A DNA stretch of 64,000 bases, from the NCBI RefSeq assembly GCF_021390325.1, contig NZ_JAJUWU010000007.1:62001-126000 (forward strand), read 5' to 3'. The notes beneath the pieces are model-generated. The model made no database searches. It was not told the DNA's origin and saw nothing but the letters and a program-made list of their open reading frames with translations. Positions 29,089-38,369 of this stretch are shown here, piece after piece. The DNA is from Jiella avicenniae (GTDB taxonomy: Bacteria; Pseudomonadota; Alphaproteobacteria; Rhizobiales; Rhizobiaceae). A program made the position numbers and the translations under genes. Within the stretch, counting starts at the first letter, position 1. Every line of letters begins with the position of its first letter.

Positions 29089-30702
29089 ATGCTGCGAATC
29101 CTCGCCTTCCTCCTCGTCATTCTGGCGCTCTCCCTGGGCTTCGGCTGGCTGGCGGACAACCCGGGCTCGGTCACCTTCGACTGGCAGGGACAGACCGTCC
29201 AGACCAGCCTGATGGTCTTCCTGCTCGCACTCGTCGTCGTCATCGCGGCGGTCATGCTCGTCGTCTGGCTGATTTCCGCCTTCTTCCGGACGCCCCACAC
29301 GATCAACAGCTACTTCGCGGCTCGGCGCCGCGACAAGGGCTACGCGGCGTTGTCGAACGGCATCATCGCCGCCGGCGCCGGCGACGCGATCGAGGCGCGG
29401 CGGATGACCAAGCGCAGCCAGAAGCTGCTCGACAGGCGCAGGGAGCCGCTGATCCGCTTCCTCGATGCCCAGACGGCGATGATCGAGGGCGACCATGCCC
29501 ACGCCCGCTCGGTGTTCCAGAGCATGGAGGGCGATCCCGAGACGCGTCTCCTCGCCATGCGCGGCCTCTATCTCGAGGCGGAGCGGGTCGGCGACGAGGA
29601 TGCCGCCCGTTTCTATGCCGAACGGGCGGCCCGCCTGGCACCGCACGTTCCCTGGGCCGGCGGCGCGGTGCTCGAAGGCAAGTCGCTTGCCGGGGACTGG
29701 GACGGCGCGATGCACGTTCTCGAAGCCCAGAAGAACACCCGGCTGATCGATCGCGACGAATCCAAGCGTCGCCGCGCCGTGCTTCTGACCGCCAAGGCGA
29801 TGGAACGTGCCGAGGCGGACCCGAAGACGGCCAAGGCGGCGGCCCTCGAAGCCCATAATCTCGCGCCGGAACTGGTTCCCGCCGCGCTCGTCGCGGCGCA
29901 GGCCTGCATTCGTCTCGGCGATCTGCGCAAGGCCGTTAAGGTGCTGGAAAAGAGCTGGACCTACGGCCCGCATCCGGAGGTCGCCGATGCCTATGTCTCG
30001 GCACGGGCCGGCGATTCCGTCGAGGACCGGCTGAAGCGGGCGCGCCATCTGGCCAGCCTTCGTCCGGGCCACGTCGAATCGGCGATCTGCCTCGCCCGTG
30101 CGGCGCTCGACGCCCGCGATCTGAAACTCGCTCGCAAGTCGGCGCTCGAAGCGGCGGAGATCGAGCCGCGCGAGAGCATCTATCTCCTCCTCGCCGACAT
30201 CGAGGAAGAGGACACCGGCGAGGTCGGGCGGGTTCGCGAATGGATGGCCAAGGCGATCCGCGCGCCGCGCGATCCGGCCTGGACGGCGGACGGCGTCGTC
30301 TCCGAGCACTGGGCCCCGCTGTCCCCGGTCACCGGGCATCTCGATGCGTTCGAGTGGAAATCGCCGCCGCATCGGGTGATTGCGGCGCAGGCGCACGTCC
30401 TCGACGAGACCAGGGTGGTTTCGGGTTCGACGGGGGAACCATCCGGGACGAAAGCGGCCTCGCATCCGGGCAAGGGTGAAGGCGGTGCGACCGCCGAGCC
30501 CGTCGCAGAAAGCCGACAGTCCGATACGGCCCGGCCGGCGGGGTCGCGACTGGAACCGTCCGCGACCAAACCGGCAGACGCGCCGGTGAACGGTAGCACT
30601 GCGGCATCGCCGAAGAAAGCCGAGATCGGCAAGCCTGCTCCGACGCCCAAAGCGGAATTCGGTCCCAGCAGCCCTGAGCGCAAGGAAGCGCGGTTCGGCT
30701 GA
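29089..30702 (+). CDS. HemY-like TPR membrane protein (COG3898)
   Basis: A 537-residue protein with two N-terminal membrane spans (about 3-22 and 41-66) and then helical TPR-type repeats facing the cytoplasm or periplasm. The segment FGWLADNPGSVTFDWQG between the spans is characteristic of the HemY N-terminal domain. These proteins are unrelated to the Bacillus HemY oxidase and their role in haem synthesis is unproven. The last 100 or so residues are a Pro/Ala/Lys-rich, probably disordered tail. The gap to the Mic60-like gene is only 15 bp. Confidence 0.88.
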   Translation: MLRILAFLLVILALSLGFGWLADNPGSVTFDWQGQTVQTSLMVFLLALVVVIAAVMLVVWLISAFFRTPHTINSYFAARRRDKGYAALSNGIIAAGAGDAIEARRMTKRSQKLLDRRREPLIRFLDAQTAMIEGDHAHARSVFQSMEGDPETRLLAMRGLYLEAERVGDEDAARFYAERAARLAPHVPWAGGAVLEGKSLAGDWDGAMHVLEAQKNTRLIDRDESKRRRAVLLTAKAMERAEADPKTAKAAALEAHNLAPELVPAALVAAQACIRLGDLRKAVKVLEKSWTYGPHPEVADAYVSARAGDSVEDRLKRARHLASLRPGHVESAICLARAALDARDLKLARKSALEAAEIEPRESIYLLLADIEEEDTGEVGRVREWMAKAIRAPRDPAWTADGVVSEHWAPLSPVTGHLDAFEWKSPPHRVIAAQAHVLDETRVVSGSTGEPSGTKAASHPGKGEGGATAEPVAESRQSDTARPAGSRLEPSATKPADAPVNGSTAASPKKAEIGKPAPTPKAEFGPSSPERKEARFG

Positions 30703-30783
30703 TCCGCCGGACTGCAGGAGCGTCGCGGCCGAGCGGACCGCTTCGAAAACGCCCGTGCGGGCTGGCCACGACGACGAGGACGC

Positions 30784-31245
30784 ATGTTCGAGCAGATCAA
30801 AGAGTTCTTCCGCTCCGTTGCCGCCGGCGAGGAGAGCGGCGAAGACGGTCGCGAGCATCAGGTTCGCGTGGCGAGCGCGGCGCTGCTCTTCCACATCATC
30901 GAGGCCGACGGCATCGTCACCGACGATGAGCGCCGGCGTCTGATCGGCGTCCTCGGCGAGGAGTTCGGCCTTTCGGTCGCGGAGGCCGAGCGCCTGGCGG
31001 GGGAGGGCAAGCGGGCCGACCAGCAGTCCGTCGACCTCTACCAGTTCACCTCGGTCCTCAAGCGCGAGCTGGGCGAAGACCACCGCATCCGCTTCGTCGA
31101 ACTCTTGTGGGAAGTCACCTATGCCGACGGCGAGGTGCACGAGCTCGAGGACAACCTCATCTGGCGGATCTCCGAACTGCTCGGCGTGTCGACCCGCGAG
31201 CGCATGCTGATGAAGCGCGAGGCCGCCGGCCGCCGGGGCGGATAG
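30784..31245 (+). CDS. TerB-like (COG4103) protein
   Basis: A 153-residue all-helical protein of the TerB/DjlA-N-terminal fold. LLFHIIEADGIVTDDERRRL and WEVTYADGEVHELEDNLIWR form the duplicated Asp/Glu-rich metal-binding motif of the family. Despite the name, most such proteins have no proven link to tellurite resistance. It lies 80 bp after the HemY-like gene on the same strand, a common position in Rhizobiales, and may be the last gene of that operon. Confidence 0.85.
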   Translation: MFEQIKEFFRSVAAGEESGEDGREHQVRVASAALLFHIIEADGIVTDDERRRLIGVLGEEFGLSVAEAERLAGEGKRADQQSVDLYQFTSVLKRELGEDHRIRFVELLWEVTYADGEVHELEDNLIWRISELLGVSTRERMLMKREAAGRRGG

Positions 31246-31386
31246 GCCCGGCGCGCGGAGGCACTGCGGGGAGCATGACAACGGCATGCGGCTTGCTTAC
31301 CTTGTCGTGGAGTTCTTCGCGCGCCAGCCCGAAGGACGCTGAAACCGTCTCCTTCCGACGCAACGACCGGGTTGCAGCACAGAGCC

Positions 31387-32184
31387 ATGGCATTTCATCA
31401 GAATTCGTCGGCCAATGATTCGGCGCCGAGCCCGAATTTGGGTCAACCGGACTACGTCCTCGATGCGGCCGACGCCCGGCCGGTGCTGATCGTGCTGCAT
31501 CAGGAAACCTCGACTCCGGGCCGCGTCGGCCAGGTTCTGCAGCGTCATGGCGTCGCGCTCGACATCCGCCGGCCGGTGCTCGGCGACGCGCTGCCGGAAA
31601 GTCTCGACGACCATCGCGGCGCCATCGTCTTCGGCGGGCCGCCGAGCGCCAACGATGCGCACGACTACATCAAGGCCGAGCTCGAATGGATGAAGGTGCC
31701 CCTCGCGGAGGAGCGACCGTTCCTCGGCATCTGCCTCGGGGCCCAGATGCTGGCGAAGCATCTCGGTGCCGGCGTCGCTTCCCATCCGGAGGGGTTCGCC
31801 GAGGTCGGCTACTATCCGCTGCGCGTCACGCCGCACGGCCGTCAGGTCCTGCGGCACTGGCCGGAGATGGTCTATCAGTGGCACCGGGAAGGCTTCGATC
31901 TGCCGCGCGGCGCCAGGCTGCTCGCCGAAGGCGACTGGTATCCCAACCAGGCGTTCCAGTACGGGCCGGCAGCTTTTGGCGTGCAGTTCCACGCCGAACT
32001 GACGCTCGCGATGATGCATCGCTGGACGACCCGCGGACATGAGCGACTGCGCCTGCCGGGCGCCCAGGGGCGCCGCGCCCATTTCGATGGCCGCGGCATC
32101 TACGACGCGCCGATCCTCCGATGGCTGGAGGCCTTCCTGGCCCGCAGTTTCGGCCGCCCGGTCGAGGCCGGAAAGCCGGGCTGA
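31387..32184 (+). CDS. class I glutamine amidotransferase-like protein
   Basis: A 265-residue protein of the GMP-synthase-type GATase1 family. The nucleophile elbow GICLGAQMLAKHLG carries the catalytic Cys, and GVQFHAELT carries the catalytic His and Glu of the Cys-His-Glu triad. It stands alone without a synthetase domain. Homologues include gamma-glutamyl hydrolase-like enzymes and GuaA-like proteins of unknown substrate. The ATG at 31387 is chosen; one five codons upstream is possible. Substrate cannot be deduced. Confidence 0.85.
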   Translation: MAFHQNSSANDSAPSPNLGQPDYVLDAADARPVLIVLHQETSTPGRVGQVLQRHGVALDIRRPVLGDALPESLDDHRGAIVFGGPPSANDAHDYIKAELEWMKVPLAEERPFLGICLGAQMLAKHLGAGVASHPEGFAEVGYYPLRVTPHGRQVLRHWPEMVYQWHREGFDLPRGARLLAEGDWYPNQAFQYGPAAFGVQFHAELTLAMMHRWTTRGHERLRLPGAQGRRAHFDGRGIYDAPILRWLEAFLARSFGRPVEAGKPG

Positions 32185-32244
32185 GGCCCTGCGGTTTGCC
32201 GGCCCGGCAAGCCGAAGCCGCTTCAGGGCAGCGAAGACGACGGC

Positions 32245-32694
32245 TCAGCTTCTGGCGTTCGCCGCGATGATCTCGGCCGCGCGCAGCAGCGCGAAATCAT
32301 AGCCCTTCGTGCCGAAACCGGCGATCACGCCCTCTGCCCGCCCCGAGACGAAGGAATGATGGCGGAATTCCTCGCGCCTGTGGATGTTCGAGATGTGGAC
32401 CTCGAAGACGAGGCCGTCATAGGCGTTGAGCGCGTCGAGGATCGCGATCGAGGTGTGGCTGAAGGCGCCGGGGTTGATCAGGATCGCCCCTGCCGTCTCG
32501 CGGGCCTCGTGGATCCAGTCGATGATCTCGTATTCCCGGTTGGACTGGTGGCACCGCAGCTCGTGGCCGACTTCGCCCGCAATCCGCTGCAGCCGCGCCT
32601 CGACGTCGGCGAGCGTTTCGCGGCCGTAGACCTCGGGCTGACGCTTGCCGAGAAGGTTGAGGTTCGGTCCGTTGATGCAGAAGATCGTTGCCAT
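32245..32694 (-). CDS. aroQ: type II 3-dehydroquinate dehydratase
   Basis: A 149-residue type II dehydroquinase of the shikimate pathway, converting 3-dehydroquinate to 3-dehydroshikimate. [50 protein letters not shown] and [16 protein letters not shown] include the catalytic Tyr, Arg and His of the family. In many alphaproteobacteria aroQ precedes accB-accC; here the next gene on this side is unrelated and read toward it, so that link is absent. Confidence 0.96.
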   Translation of the reverse strand: MATIFCINGPNLNLLGKRQPEVYGRETLADVEARLQRIAGEVGHELRCHQSNREYEIIDWIHEARETAGAILINPGAFSHTSIAILDALNAYDGLVFEVHISNIHRREEFRHHSFVSGRAEGVIAGFGTKGYDFALLRAAEIIAANARS

Positions 32695-32807
32695 GGAGGC
32701 GGGTTACCGGTCGTGCGGGTCGATTGCAAGGCTGGGGCCGCCCCGCGCGGCTTCGAAGATCGGCAGACCGGTCACCCGGCCGAAGGGGCAGTCTCGGCCC
32801 ACCGGCA

Positions 32808-34139
32808 TCATCGCCGCGACAGCGTGTCCCCCAGCCATTCGCGGGCGATCCTGGCGAGGTTCCGCGAGCGGCTGCCGCGGGCGATCCCCTTCACGGCCGC
32901 TTCCACCGCCTTTTCGCTGCCGGGACGAAGGCCGACGACGTGGGTGGCGATCGGCAGGCGCTCCGGCCAGAAGCGGTTCATCACCAGATTGTCGGGCATC
33001 GCGCAGGAATCGGCGGCCTTGATGGCCGGATCGGCGACCAGGGCGCGGGTCGTCTCGTCGATCAGTTGCTGGCCCGGCGAAGCCTTGGCGAAGGTCTCGT
33101 CATAGGCCATTTTCCAGGCAAAGGCCTGGCCCGCCTGGATCAGGACGACGAGGCTCGCCACCGGCCGCGTCCCGGCGAGCAGCGTATAGATCCGGGCCCG
33201 CCCGTCGGCGGCGATCTCATTGACGGACTCCCGCGCGAAGGCTGCGCGATAGCGGTCGAGCACCATCGCGCTTCGCGCCTTGCCCTTCCAGCCGCTGGCT
33301 TCGAGCGAGAGAAACTCCTCGAGCGCGGCTCTGACGCATGGTGCGTCGCGCGATACGCGCAGGCTGATCGGGCCATGCGTCTCGAGGAGGCGGCGCTGAC
33401 GCTGCAATTCGCGCCGGCGGCGGGGCGAAACCGACGACGACAGATAGTCGGCCGCCTCACGCTTCACCAGGCCCGCGCGCTCGTAGGCATCGACCGTCGT
33501 CAGCGGAAGACCCGCCGTCCGGGCGGCGTTTCGAAGAGCCTCGGCGAACCGCCCGTCGCTGCGGGTTTCCGGCAGGACGAGCACGCCCGGCAGGCCCGTG
33601 GCGGGATCGGAGAGCATTTCGAAGAAGCCGAGCAGCGTCTCCTCCGGATCGTCGCCGTCGAGCGGCAGGGTGCCGAGCCGGCCGAAGGGATGCACCCAGG
33701 CCCGGATCGTCCAGACGCCCCGCAGCGGCGAGGTCCGCTCGACGGTGTAGGGCATCAGGAGACGCAGCCGGCTGCGCGCCGGTCCTTCGTCGCGAAGCAC
33801 CATCAGGCGGACGTTGCGATCGTCGAGCCGGGGCATGGCCGGCACGAAGAATCGCGGATCGAAAAAGACGTTCGGCTCGATCGAGCGGCGCGACAGATGC
33901 TGCAGTTCCTCGATCAGCCCGAAGGCCTGCTCCGGACGATAGATCGTGAATCGCCGCGCGCCGCCGCTTCGGGCGACCGCGACGTCGATCTCCGCAGGCA
34001 ACGCACGTTCGCCCCGCTGCTCCTTCGAGCGAGGCGCGCGCGGATCCGTCTGCCCCGCCTCGAGGCCGGAAGCGGTGCCCCGAGATGGCTCGGAAGGCAG
34101 GTCGTCGAACCCGATGGGGGTGCTCTCCATGCTCGGCAT
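32808..34139 (-). CDS. BioF2/FemAB-like GNAT acyltransferase
   Basis: A 443-residue protein of the GNAT BioF2-like (Acetyltransf_6, CelD-like) family, which resembles FemAB transferases. The C-terminal half has the double-GNAT pattern, with RRRRELQRQRRLLE and then FLSLEASGWKGKARSAM, VNEIAADGRARIYTLLAGTRPVAS and FAWKMAYDETFAKASPGQQL. The first 60 or so residues are polar and unconserved. The start is uncertain: ATGs at 34139 and 34130 and a GTG at 34151 are possible. Relatives lie in exopolysaccharide loci, but no such genes surround it, so the acceptor is unknown. Confidence 0.8.
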   Translation of the reverse strand: MPSMESTPIGFDDLPSEPSRGTASGLEAGQTDPRAPRSKEQRGERALPAEIDVAVARSGGARRFTIYRPEQAFGLIEELQHLSRRSIEPNVFFDPRFFVPAMPRLDDRNVRLMVLRDEGPARSRLRLLMPYTVERTSPLRGVWTIRAWVHPFGRLGTLPLDGDDPEETLLGFFEMLSDPATGLPGVLVLPETRSDGRFAEALRNAARTAGLPLTTVDAYERAGLVKREAADYLSSSVSPRRRRELQRQRRLLETHGPISLRVSRDAPCVRAALEEFLSLEASGWKGKARSAMVLDRYRAAFARESVNEIAADGRARIYTLLAGTRPVASLVVLIQAGQAFAWKMAYDETFAKASPGQQLIDETTRALVADPAIKAADSCAMPDNLVMNRFWPERLPIATHVVGLRPGSEKAVEAAVKGIARGSRSRNLARIAREWLGDTLSRR

Positions 34140-34327
34140 CTTCGCAAACACGCTCGTTGGGACGCCGTCGTCGGTGTCACGAGCCGTCAGTTTCGCAAAG
34201 AGATTTTAACAATTCGTCGAAGTGTCGATGAAGGATGTCCCGTTGCGCCCGCCCGGGCGCAAGGCAGTCTCGCGTCGACGAGGTCGGGTGGCCCGTCCCG
34301 GAAGTGCCGGAGTGCAGGAAAGTCCGG

Positions 34328-34882
34328 TCAACCGGCAAACCCGCCCTCGGCGAGATAGGCCTTTTCGGCTTCGCTCGGCTCGCGGCCGAGAACGGCGTTT
34401 CGATGCGGAAAACGGCCGAATCGGACAATGATGTCGCGGTGCTCCTCCGCGGCGCGGGCATTGTCCTCGTCGCCGATCCGTTCCATCCAGGCGACGCACT
34501 CCTCCTGATCGGCATGGGCCTCGGAATGCATCAGAGGCATCGCCAGAAACTGGTTGACGTCCTCCGCCACGACTTCGTGATCGCCGCGCTCCAGCGCGGT
34601 CCGGGCGATCGCCAGCGCCTTGCCGTCCGTCGCGAAGGCCAGCGGACTGCCACGAAACATGTTGCGCGGAAACTGATCGAGAAGGATGATCAGGGCGAGG
34701 GCGCCATTGGCGTTTTCGGCCCAATGGTCGAGCTCGCCGCGCGCCGCCATTTCGTAGAGGTCGCCGTAGCGCTGCCGGATCGTCTCGTCGAAGGCCTCGT
34801 CCTTCCCGAACCATCGGCCCGGGCCGGCCTCGCGCCAGAAGTCGACGATCGTCTGGGGGTCGACAGAGGATGCGTGCGGCAT
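34328..34882 (-). CDS. DUF924 family protein
   Basis: A 184-residue all-helical protein of the DUF924 family. IVDFWREAGPGRWFGKDEAFD, LALIILLDQFPRNMFRGSP and FMPLMHSE-like AMPLMHSEAHADQEE, then FGRFPHRNAVLGRE, are the family signatures. The fold resembles a TPR-like superhelix and function is unknown. The ATG at 34882 gives the normal family length; the frame upstream overlaps the TusA-like gene on the other strand and was rejected. It is divergent from the TusA-like gene. A GC-rich eight-base hairpin lies downstream (34243-34262) without a T-run. Confidence 0.9.
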   Translation of the reverse strand: MPHASSVDPQTIVDFWREAGPGRWFGKDEAFDETIRQRYGDLYEMAARGELDHWAENANGALALIILLDQFPRNMFRGSPLAFATDGKALAIARTALERGDHEVVAEDVNQFLAMPLMHSEAHADQEECVAWMERIGDEDNARAAEEHRDIIVRFGRFPHRNAVLGREPSEAEKAYLAEGGFAG

Positions 34883-34975
34883 GGTCGGGACTCTCCGGCG
34901 AAAGCAACGGGTCCGATACGGTCGGACCCAAGCGGCAGAGATAGGAAGCGAGGGGCGAGCGTCACAGTGGACGAG

Positions 34976-35239
34976 ATGGGGAAAAGCGTAACGGCCGACA
35001 TGGCGGAGACGCCGTTGGAACTGGATCTCAGGGGGCTGCGATGCCCGCTGCCGGTGCTCCACACGCAAAAGCGCCTGAAGATGCTGCGCCGCGGCGATCG
35101 TCTGCGCGTCCTCGCCGACGACCCGCTTGCGGCCCTCGACATCGCCAATCTCTGCCGCGAGGACGGTCATCGGCTGGTCGAAAGCCGCAGCCTCGGCGCG
35201 GCGACGCGGTTCGAGATCGTCGCTGCCGGCGAAGGCTGA
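34976..35239 (+). CDS. TusA/SirA-like sulfurtransferase
   Basis: An 87-residue TusA-family sulfur carrier. LDLRGLRCPLPVLHTQKRL carries the single conserved Cys in the CPxP motif that takes up persulfide sulfur for tRNA thiolation, molybdenum cofactor or other sulfur transfer. The start is uncertain among a GTG at 34967 (with GAGGGG upstream), the ATG at 34976 and the ATG at 35000; all keep the domain intact. It is divergent from the DUF924 gene and converges with the CobW-type gene. Confidence 0.88.
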   Translation: MGKSVTADMAETPLELDLRGLRCPLPVLHTQKRLKMLRRGDRLRVLADDPLAALDIANLCREDGHRLVESRSLGAATRFEIVAAGEG

Positions 35240-35273
35240 CATCGATGTCGTCGAAAGGTCGGCAGGCGGCCTT

Positions 35274-36488
35274 TCAGCGGCCGAAGCCGACGCCGGGGAT
35301 GGCGAGGGGATTGTCCTCGATCGCCGTGCGGTCCGCGGCATCGGGTGCGATGCCGCCGGTGAAGGCCGAGAACAGGTCGCGCGCATAGCGCTCGTCGAGG
35401 CCCTGGCCGATCAGGACGATGCGCGTGATCGGCGGCCCCGGCCACGCCGGCAACTGCGCCGGCGGGTGCATGAACCCCTGGACGCCGTGGAGGACCAGGG
35501 GGCGACCGGGATTTTCGGCGAGGAGCACGATGCCCTTCATCCTGAGAATGCGCTTGCCGGCGGTCTCGGCGAGAATCTGCAGGAAGCCTGCAATGGCGTC
35601 GAAGGCAACCGGGCGGTCGGTCTCGAGCGAAAACGATCGGATGCCGTCACGGCGATGCTGGTGATCGTGCGGACGGTCGTGCCCATGGGCGTGGTCGCGG
35701 TGGAGGGCATGGTGATGCCCGGCGTGCGGCTCGGATCGGTTCGGATCGTCCTCGCCGCTTTGCCGGCCGGCTGGCGAGGCGGCGCCATGTGCGTCGGCGG
35801 CCGCCCCGAGCCATGCGGAGATGCCTTCGCCCCTCGACAAGGCGTCCGAGAGCCCGCAGCCGACGAGAATGCCCGTGGCGCCTTCGATCGTCGCCGCATC
35901 GACGATGGGCGCACGCGGATTCAGCCGCCCGACGGCGCGTCGCGTCCCCGTAAGGCCATCGGGGGAGGCAAGATCCGACTTGGTCAGGACGATACGGTCG
36001 GCGACGGCCACCTGCCGCCGGCTGTCCTCATGCTCGGCGAGCGTCCGGGCGCCGTTTTCGCCGTCGACGACCGTGACGACGCCGTCCAGCGCATAGACCT
36101 GCGACAGCACCGGATGGGACATCAGCGCGGAGAGGATCGGCGCCGGATCGGCAAGGCCCGTGGTCTCGACGACGACCCGTTCCGGCGGCGCGCGCTCGGG
36201 AACCGTCCCGGTTCCCTCGGCGAGATCGACGAGCGTATCGACGAGTTCGCCGCGCACCGTGCAGCAGAGGCAGCCGTTCGACAGCGAGATCACGCCGTTG
36301 CTCGACACCGCCTCGATCAGCAGCGGATCGATCGCCGCCTCGCCGAATTCGTTGACGACGACGGCGGCATTGGCCAGCGCCGCATCGCCGATCAGGCGGT
36401 TGAGGAGGGTCGTCTTGCCCGCCCCGAGGAAGCCGGTGAGAAGTGTGAGCTTGACGGGGGAGCGGGACGCCGGACCGGACGGGATCAT
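35274..36488 (-). CDS. CobW/COG0523 family metal-chaperone GTPase
   Basis: A 404-residue GTPase of the CobW/COG0523 family. Walker A is GFLGAGKT near residues 19-26, the metal-binding SNGCLCC motif follows, and LTKSDL is the guanine-specificity motif. Between the GTPase and the CobW C-terminal domains, about residues 250-285, is a His-rich stretch with HAGHHHALHRDHAHGHD, suited to binding zinc or another transition metal. Substrate metal and client are unknown; no cobalamin genes or Zur box were seen nearby. The ATG at 36488 is 9 bases after the preceding gene's stop on the same strand. Confidence 0.9.
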   Translation of the reverse strand: MIPSGPASRSPVKLTLLTGFLGAGKTTLLNRLIGDAALANAAVVVNEFGEAAIDPLLIEAVSSNGVISLSNGCLCCTVRGELVDTLVDLAEGTGTVPERAPPERVVVETTGLADPAPILSALMSHPVLSQVYALDGVVTVVDGENGARTLAEHEDSRRQVAVADRIVLTKSDLASPDGLTGTRRAVGRLNPRAPIVDAATIEGATGILVGCGLSDALSRGEGISAWLGAAADAHGAASPAGRQSGEDDPNRSEPHAGHHHALHRDHAHGHDRPHDHQHRRDGIRSFSLETDRPVAFDAIAGFLQILAETAGKRILRMKGIVLLAENPGRPLVLHGVQGFMHPPAQLPAWPGPPITRIVLIGQGLDERYARDLFSAFTGGIAPDAADRTAIEDNPLAIPGVGFGR

Positions 36489-36497
36489 CGCCCCGCC

Positions 36498-38129
36498 TCA
36501 GTTCGTCGCATGTTCGGGCTGCGATCCGCTCGATCCGAAGGCGGCGGGCCGGAGGTCGAGGCGGCTTTCGGTGTCGAGACGCGGGCCGCGCTTTGCCATC
36601 GGGCTGCGCACGCCGAGCGGGAACCGCAAATGGCTCTCGCTGCCGCTGTAGGAGTTGACGGCCGAGGGTTTTTCCGCCGGTGCGTCCGCCGTCGGCACGG
36701 CCGGAGCCTGGGAAGGCGCGGCCTTCGTCCCCCCATCGGCGGCAGGCACCGTCTCCTCGGCCGAAGAGGCCTCCTCCGGCGTCTCGGCGCTGACGCTTTC
36801 GACCGCGGGCGGCGTCGGGCGGGGCGTCGGGATCGGGATGCCGTAATTGGCGATGATCGACACGCCGGGATCGACGCGGTCGTTGCCGCTGGCGCCGCCG
36901 AGCCCGACCTTCACCGTCACCGGCGGCCGCTTCATCTCGGTCAGATAGGGCGAGCCGAACATTTCCTCCCGGTCGTTCTCCTCGACGCGCTCGTTGGCGC
37001 GCGCCGTGCGGCCGGCCTGCGAGCAGATGTAGTCCGAGACGTCGAGCGGTGCGCCGGGCGAGGCCGGCAGATCCTCGACCGTCACCTCTTTGGTGGCGGG
37101 ATCGGTCTCGAAGCCGGCCTGAAGGATCGCCGCCGAAAGACGCTCGCGCTCGATCGTGCCGTTGGCGCCGAGGACGACGGCGACGAGCGTGCGCCCGTCC
37201 CGCGTCGCCGAGGAGACGAGGTTGAAGCCGGACGCGCAGATATAGCCGGTCTTCATGCCGTCCGCTCCCGCGAACCGGCCGAGCAGCTTGTTGCCGTTCT
37301 TCATCAGCGACTTGCCGTTGCTGATCGCCTCGATGTCGAAATAGCCGGAAAAGGCCGGGAATTCCCGGCGGATCCGGACGGCGAGGATGGCGAGGTCCTT
37401 GGCGCTCGAATGCTGCCCGTCGCCGGGAAGGCCGTTCGGGTTGATGTAGCGCGTGTCCTTCATGCCGAGCCTTGCGGCTTCGGCATTCATCATTTCGACG
37501 AAGCCTTCCTCCGAGCCGTCGGCGAGGCTCTGGCCGATCGCCATGGCGATGTCGTTCGCCGATTTCACCAGCATCATCTTCAAGGCATTGTCGAGGCGGA
37601 TGACCGAACCGGCGGGATAGCCCATCTTGCTCGGCGCCTGGTTCGCGGCCAGACGGGTGACGACGACCGGTGAATCGAGCTGGACCTTGCCGTCGCGCAG
37701 CGCTCCGAGGGCGAGATAGGCGGTCATCAGCTTGGTGGTCGAGGCCGGATAGCGGCGCTCGGTGGCGCTTTGTTGTGACAGAACCTTGCCCGTCGCGACG
37801 TCGACGACGATGCTCGACATCGGCTCTGCGGCGGGTTTCGCCTCGGCGGCCGGCACGGGCGTCTCGGCGGCCTCGGCATCGGCGTCCGCCTCGGTCGGCG
37901 CCGCAGGCGTCTCGGCCTTAGCCGCGTCCGCCGGGGCCGGTGCGGTATTGGCCGCAGGCGCGGTCTCGGGCGCCGCCTCGCTCGTTGCGGCCTTTTCGGC
38001 GGAAGGCTTGGGCGTCGGCACGGCGATGGCCGCCGGCTGCCTGGCAGAGGCCGGAGCACCCATGCATACGAGCGAAAGGGCAAGGGCCGCGCCGCAGAAC
38101 AGACGCTGCAAGAGGGGCAGACTCACCAC
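36498..38129 (-). CDS. D-alanyl-D-alanine carboxypeptidase (penicillin-binding protein 5/6 type)
   Basis: A 543-residue serine D,D-carboxypeptidase that trims pentapeptides in peptidoglycan. The three penicillin-binding motifs are YPASTTKLM (SxxK), VKSANDIAM (SxN) and DGMKTGYIC (KTG). An N-terminal signal peptide of about 30 residues is visible, then an Ala/Pro/Glu-rich linker of about 80 residues before the catalytic domain and a long polar C-terminal tail. The start is a GTG at 38129, six bases after AGGAG; an upstream ATG would bury the signal peptide. It precedes the CobW-type gene. Confidence 0.92.
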   Translation of the reverse strand: MVSLPLLQRLFCGAALALSLVCMGAPASARQPAAIAVPTPKPSAEKAATSEAAPETAPAANTAPAPADAAKAETPAAPTEADADAEAAETPVPAAEAKPAAEPMSSIVVDVATGKVLSQQSATERRYPASTTKLMTAYLALGALRDGKVQLDSPVVVTRLAANQAPSKMGYPAGSVIRLDNALKMMLVKSANDIAMAIGQSLADGSEEGFVEMMNAEAARLGMKDTRYINPNGLPGDGQHSSAKDLAILAVRIRREFPAFSGYFDIEAISNGKSLMKNGNKLLGRFAGADGMKTGYICASGFNLVSSATRDGRTLVAVVLGANGTIERERLSAAILQAGFETDPATKEVTVEDLPASPGAPLDVSDYICSQAGRTARANERVEENDREEMFGSPYLTEMKRPPVTVKVGLGGASGNDRVDPGVSIIANYGIPIPTPRPTPPAVESVSAETPEEASSAEETVPAADGGTKAAPSQAPAVPTADAPAEKPSAVNSYSGSESHLRFPLGVRSPMAKRGPRLDTESRLDLRPAAFGSSGSQPEHATN

Positions 38130-38369
38130 GCATTTCTCCTGTACTCGTCCTCGTCGAAGCAACTTAGCCGACGCGGTGTCGGTTGACAGGCCGTGGCCTG
38201 CGTGTCGCACTGCGAAAGACCGCATGGAAGCGCCATGCCGGCGATCGCGGTCCGTGCCGTGCGTGTTATCAGGGGCATGGACCACCCTTCGGCGGTCCGT
38301 CCGCCACGCACACGAAACGCCTGCAAAGTGACGTCCTTCGCCGGACCCTGCCTCGAACGGAAACGGATC

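Noticed and set aside
34243-34262. TTGCGCCC/GGGCGCAA hairpin after the DUF924 gene as a terminator
   Set aside because: The stem is perfect but no T-run follows on the minus strand, and it lies about 65 bp past the stop; not called.
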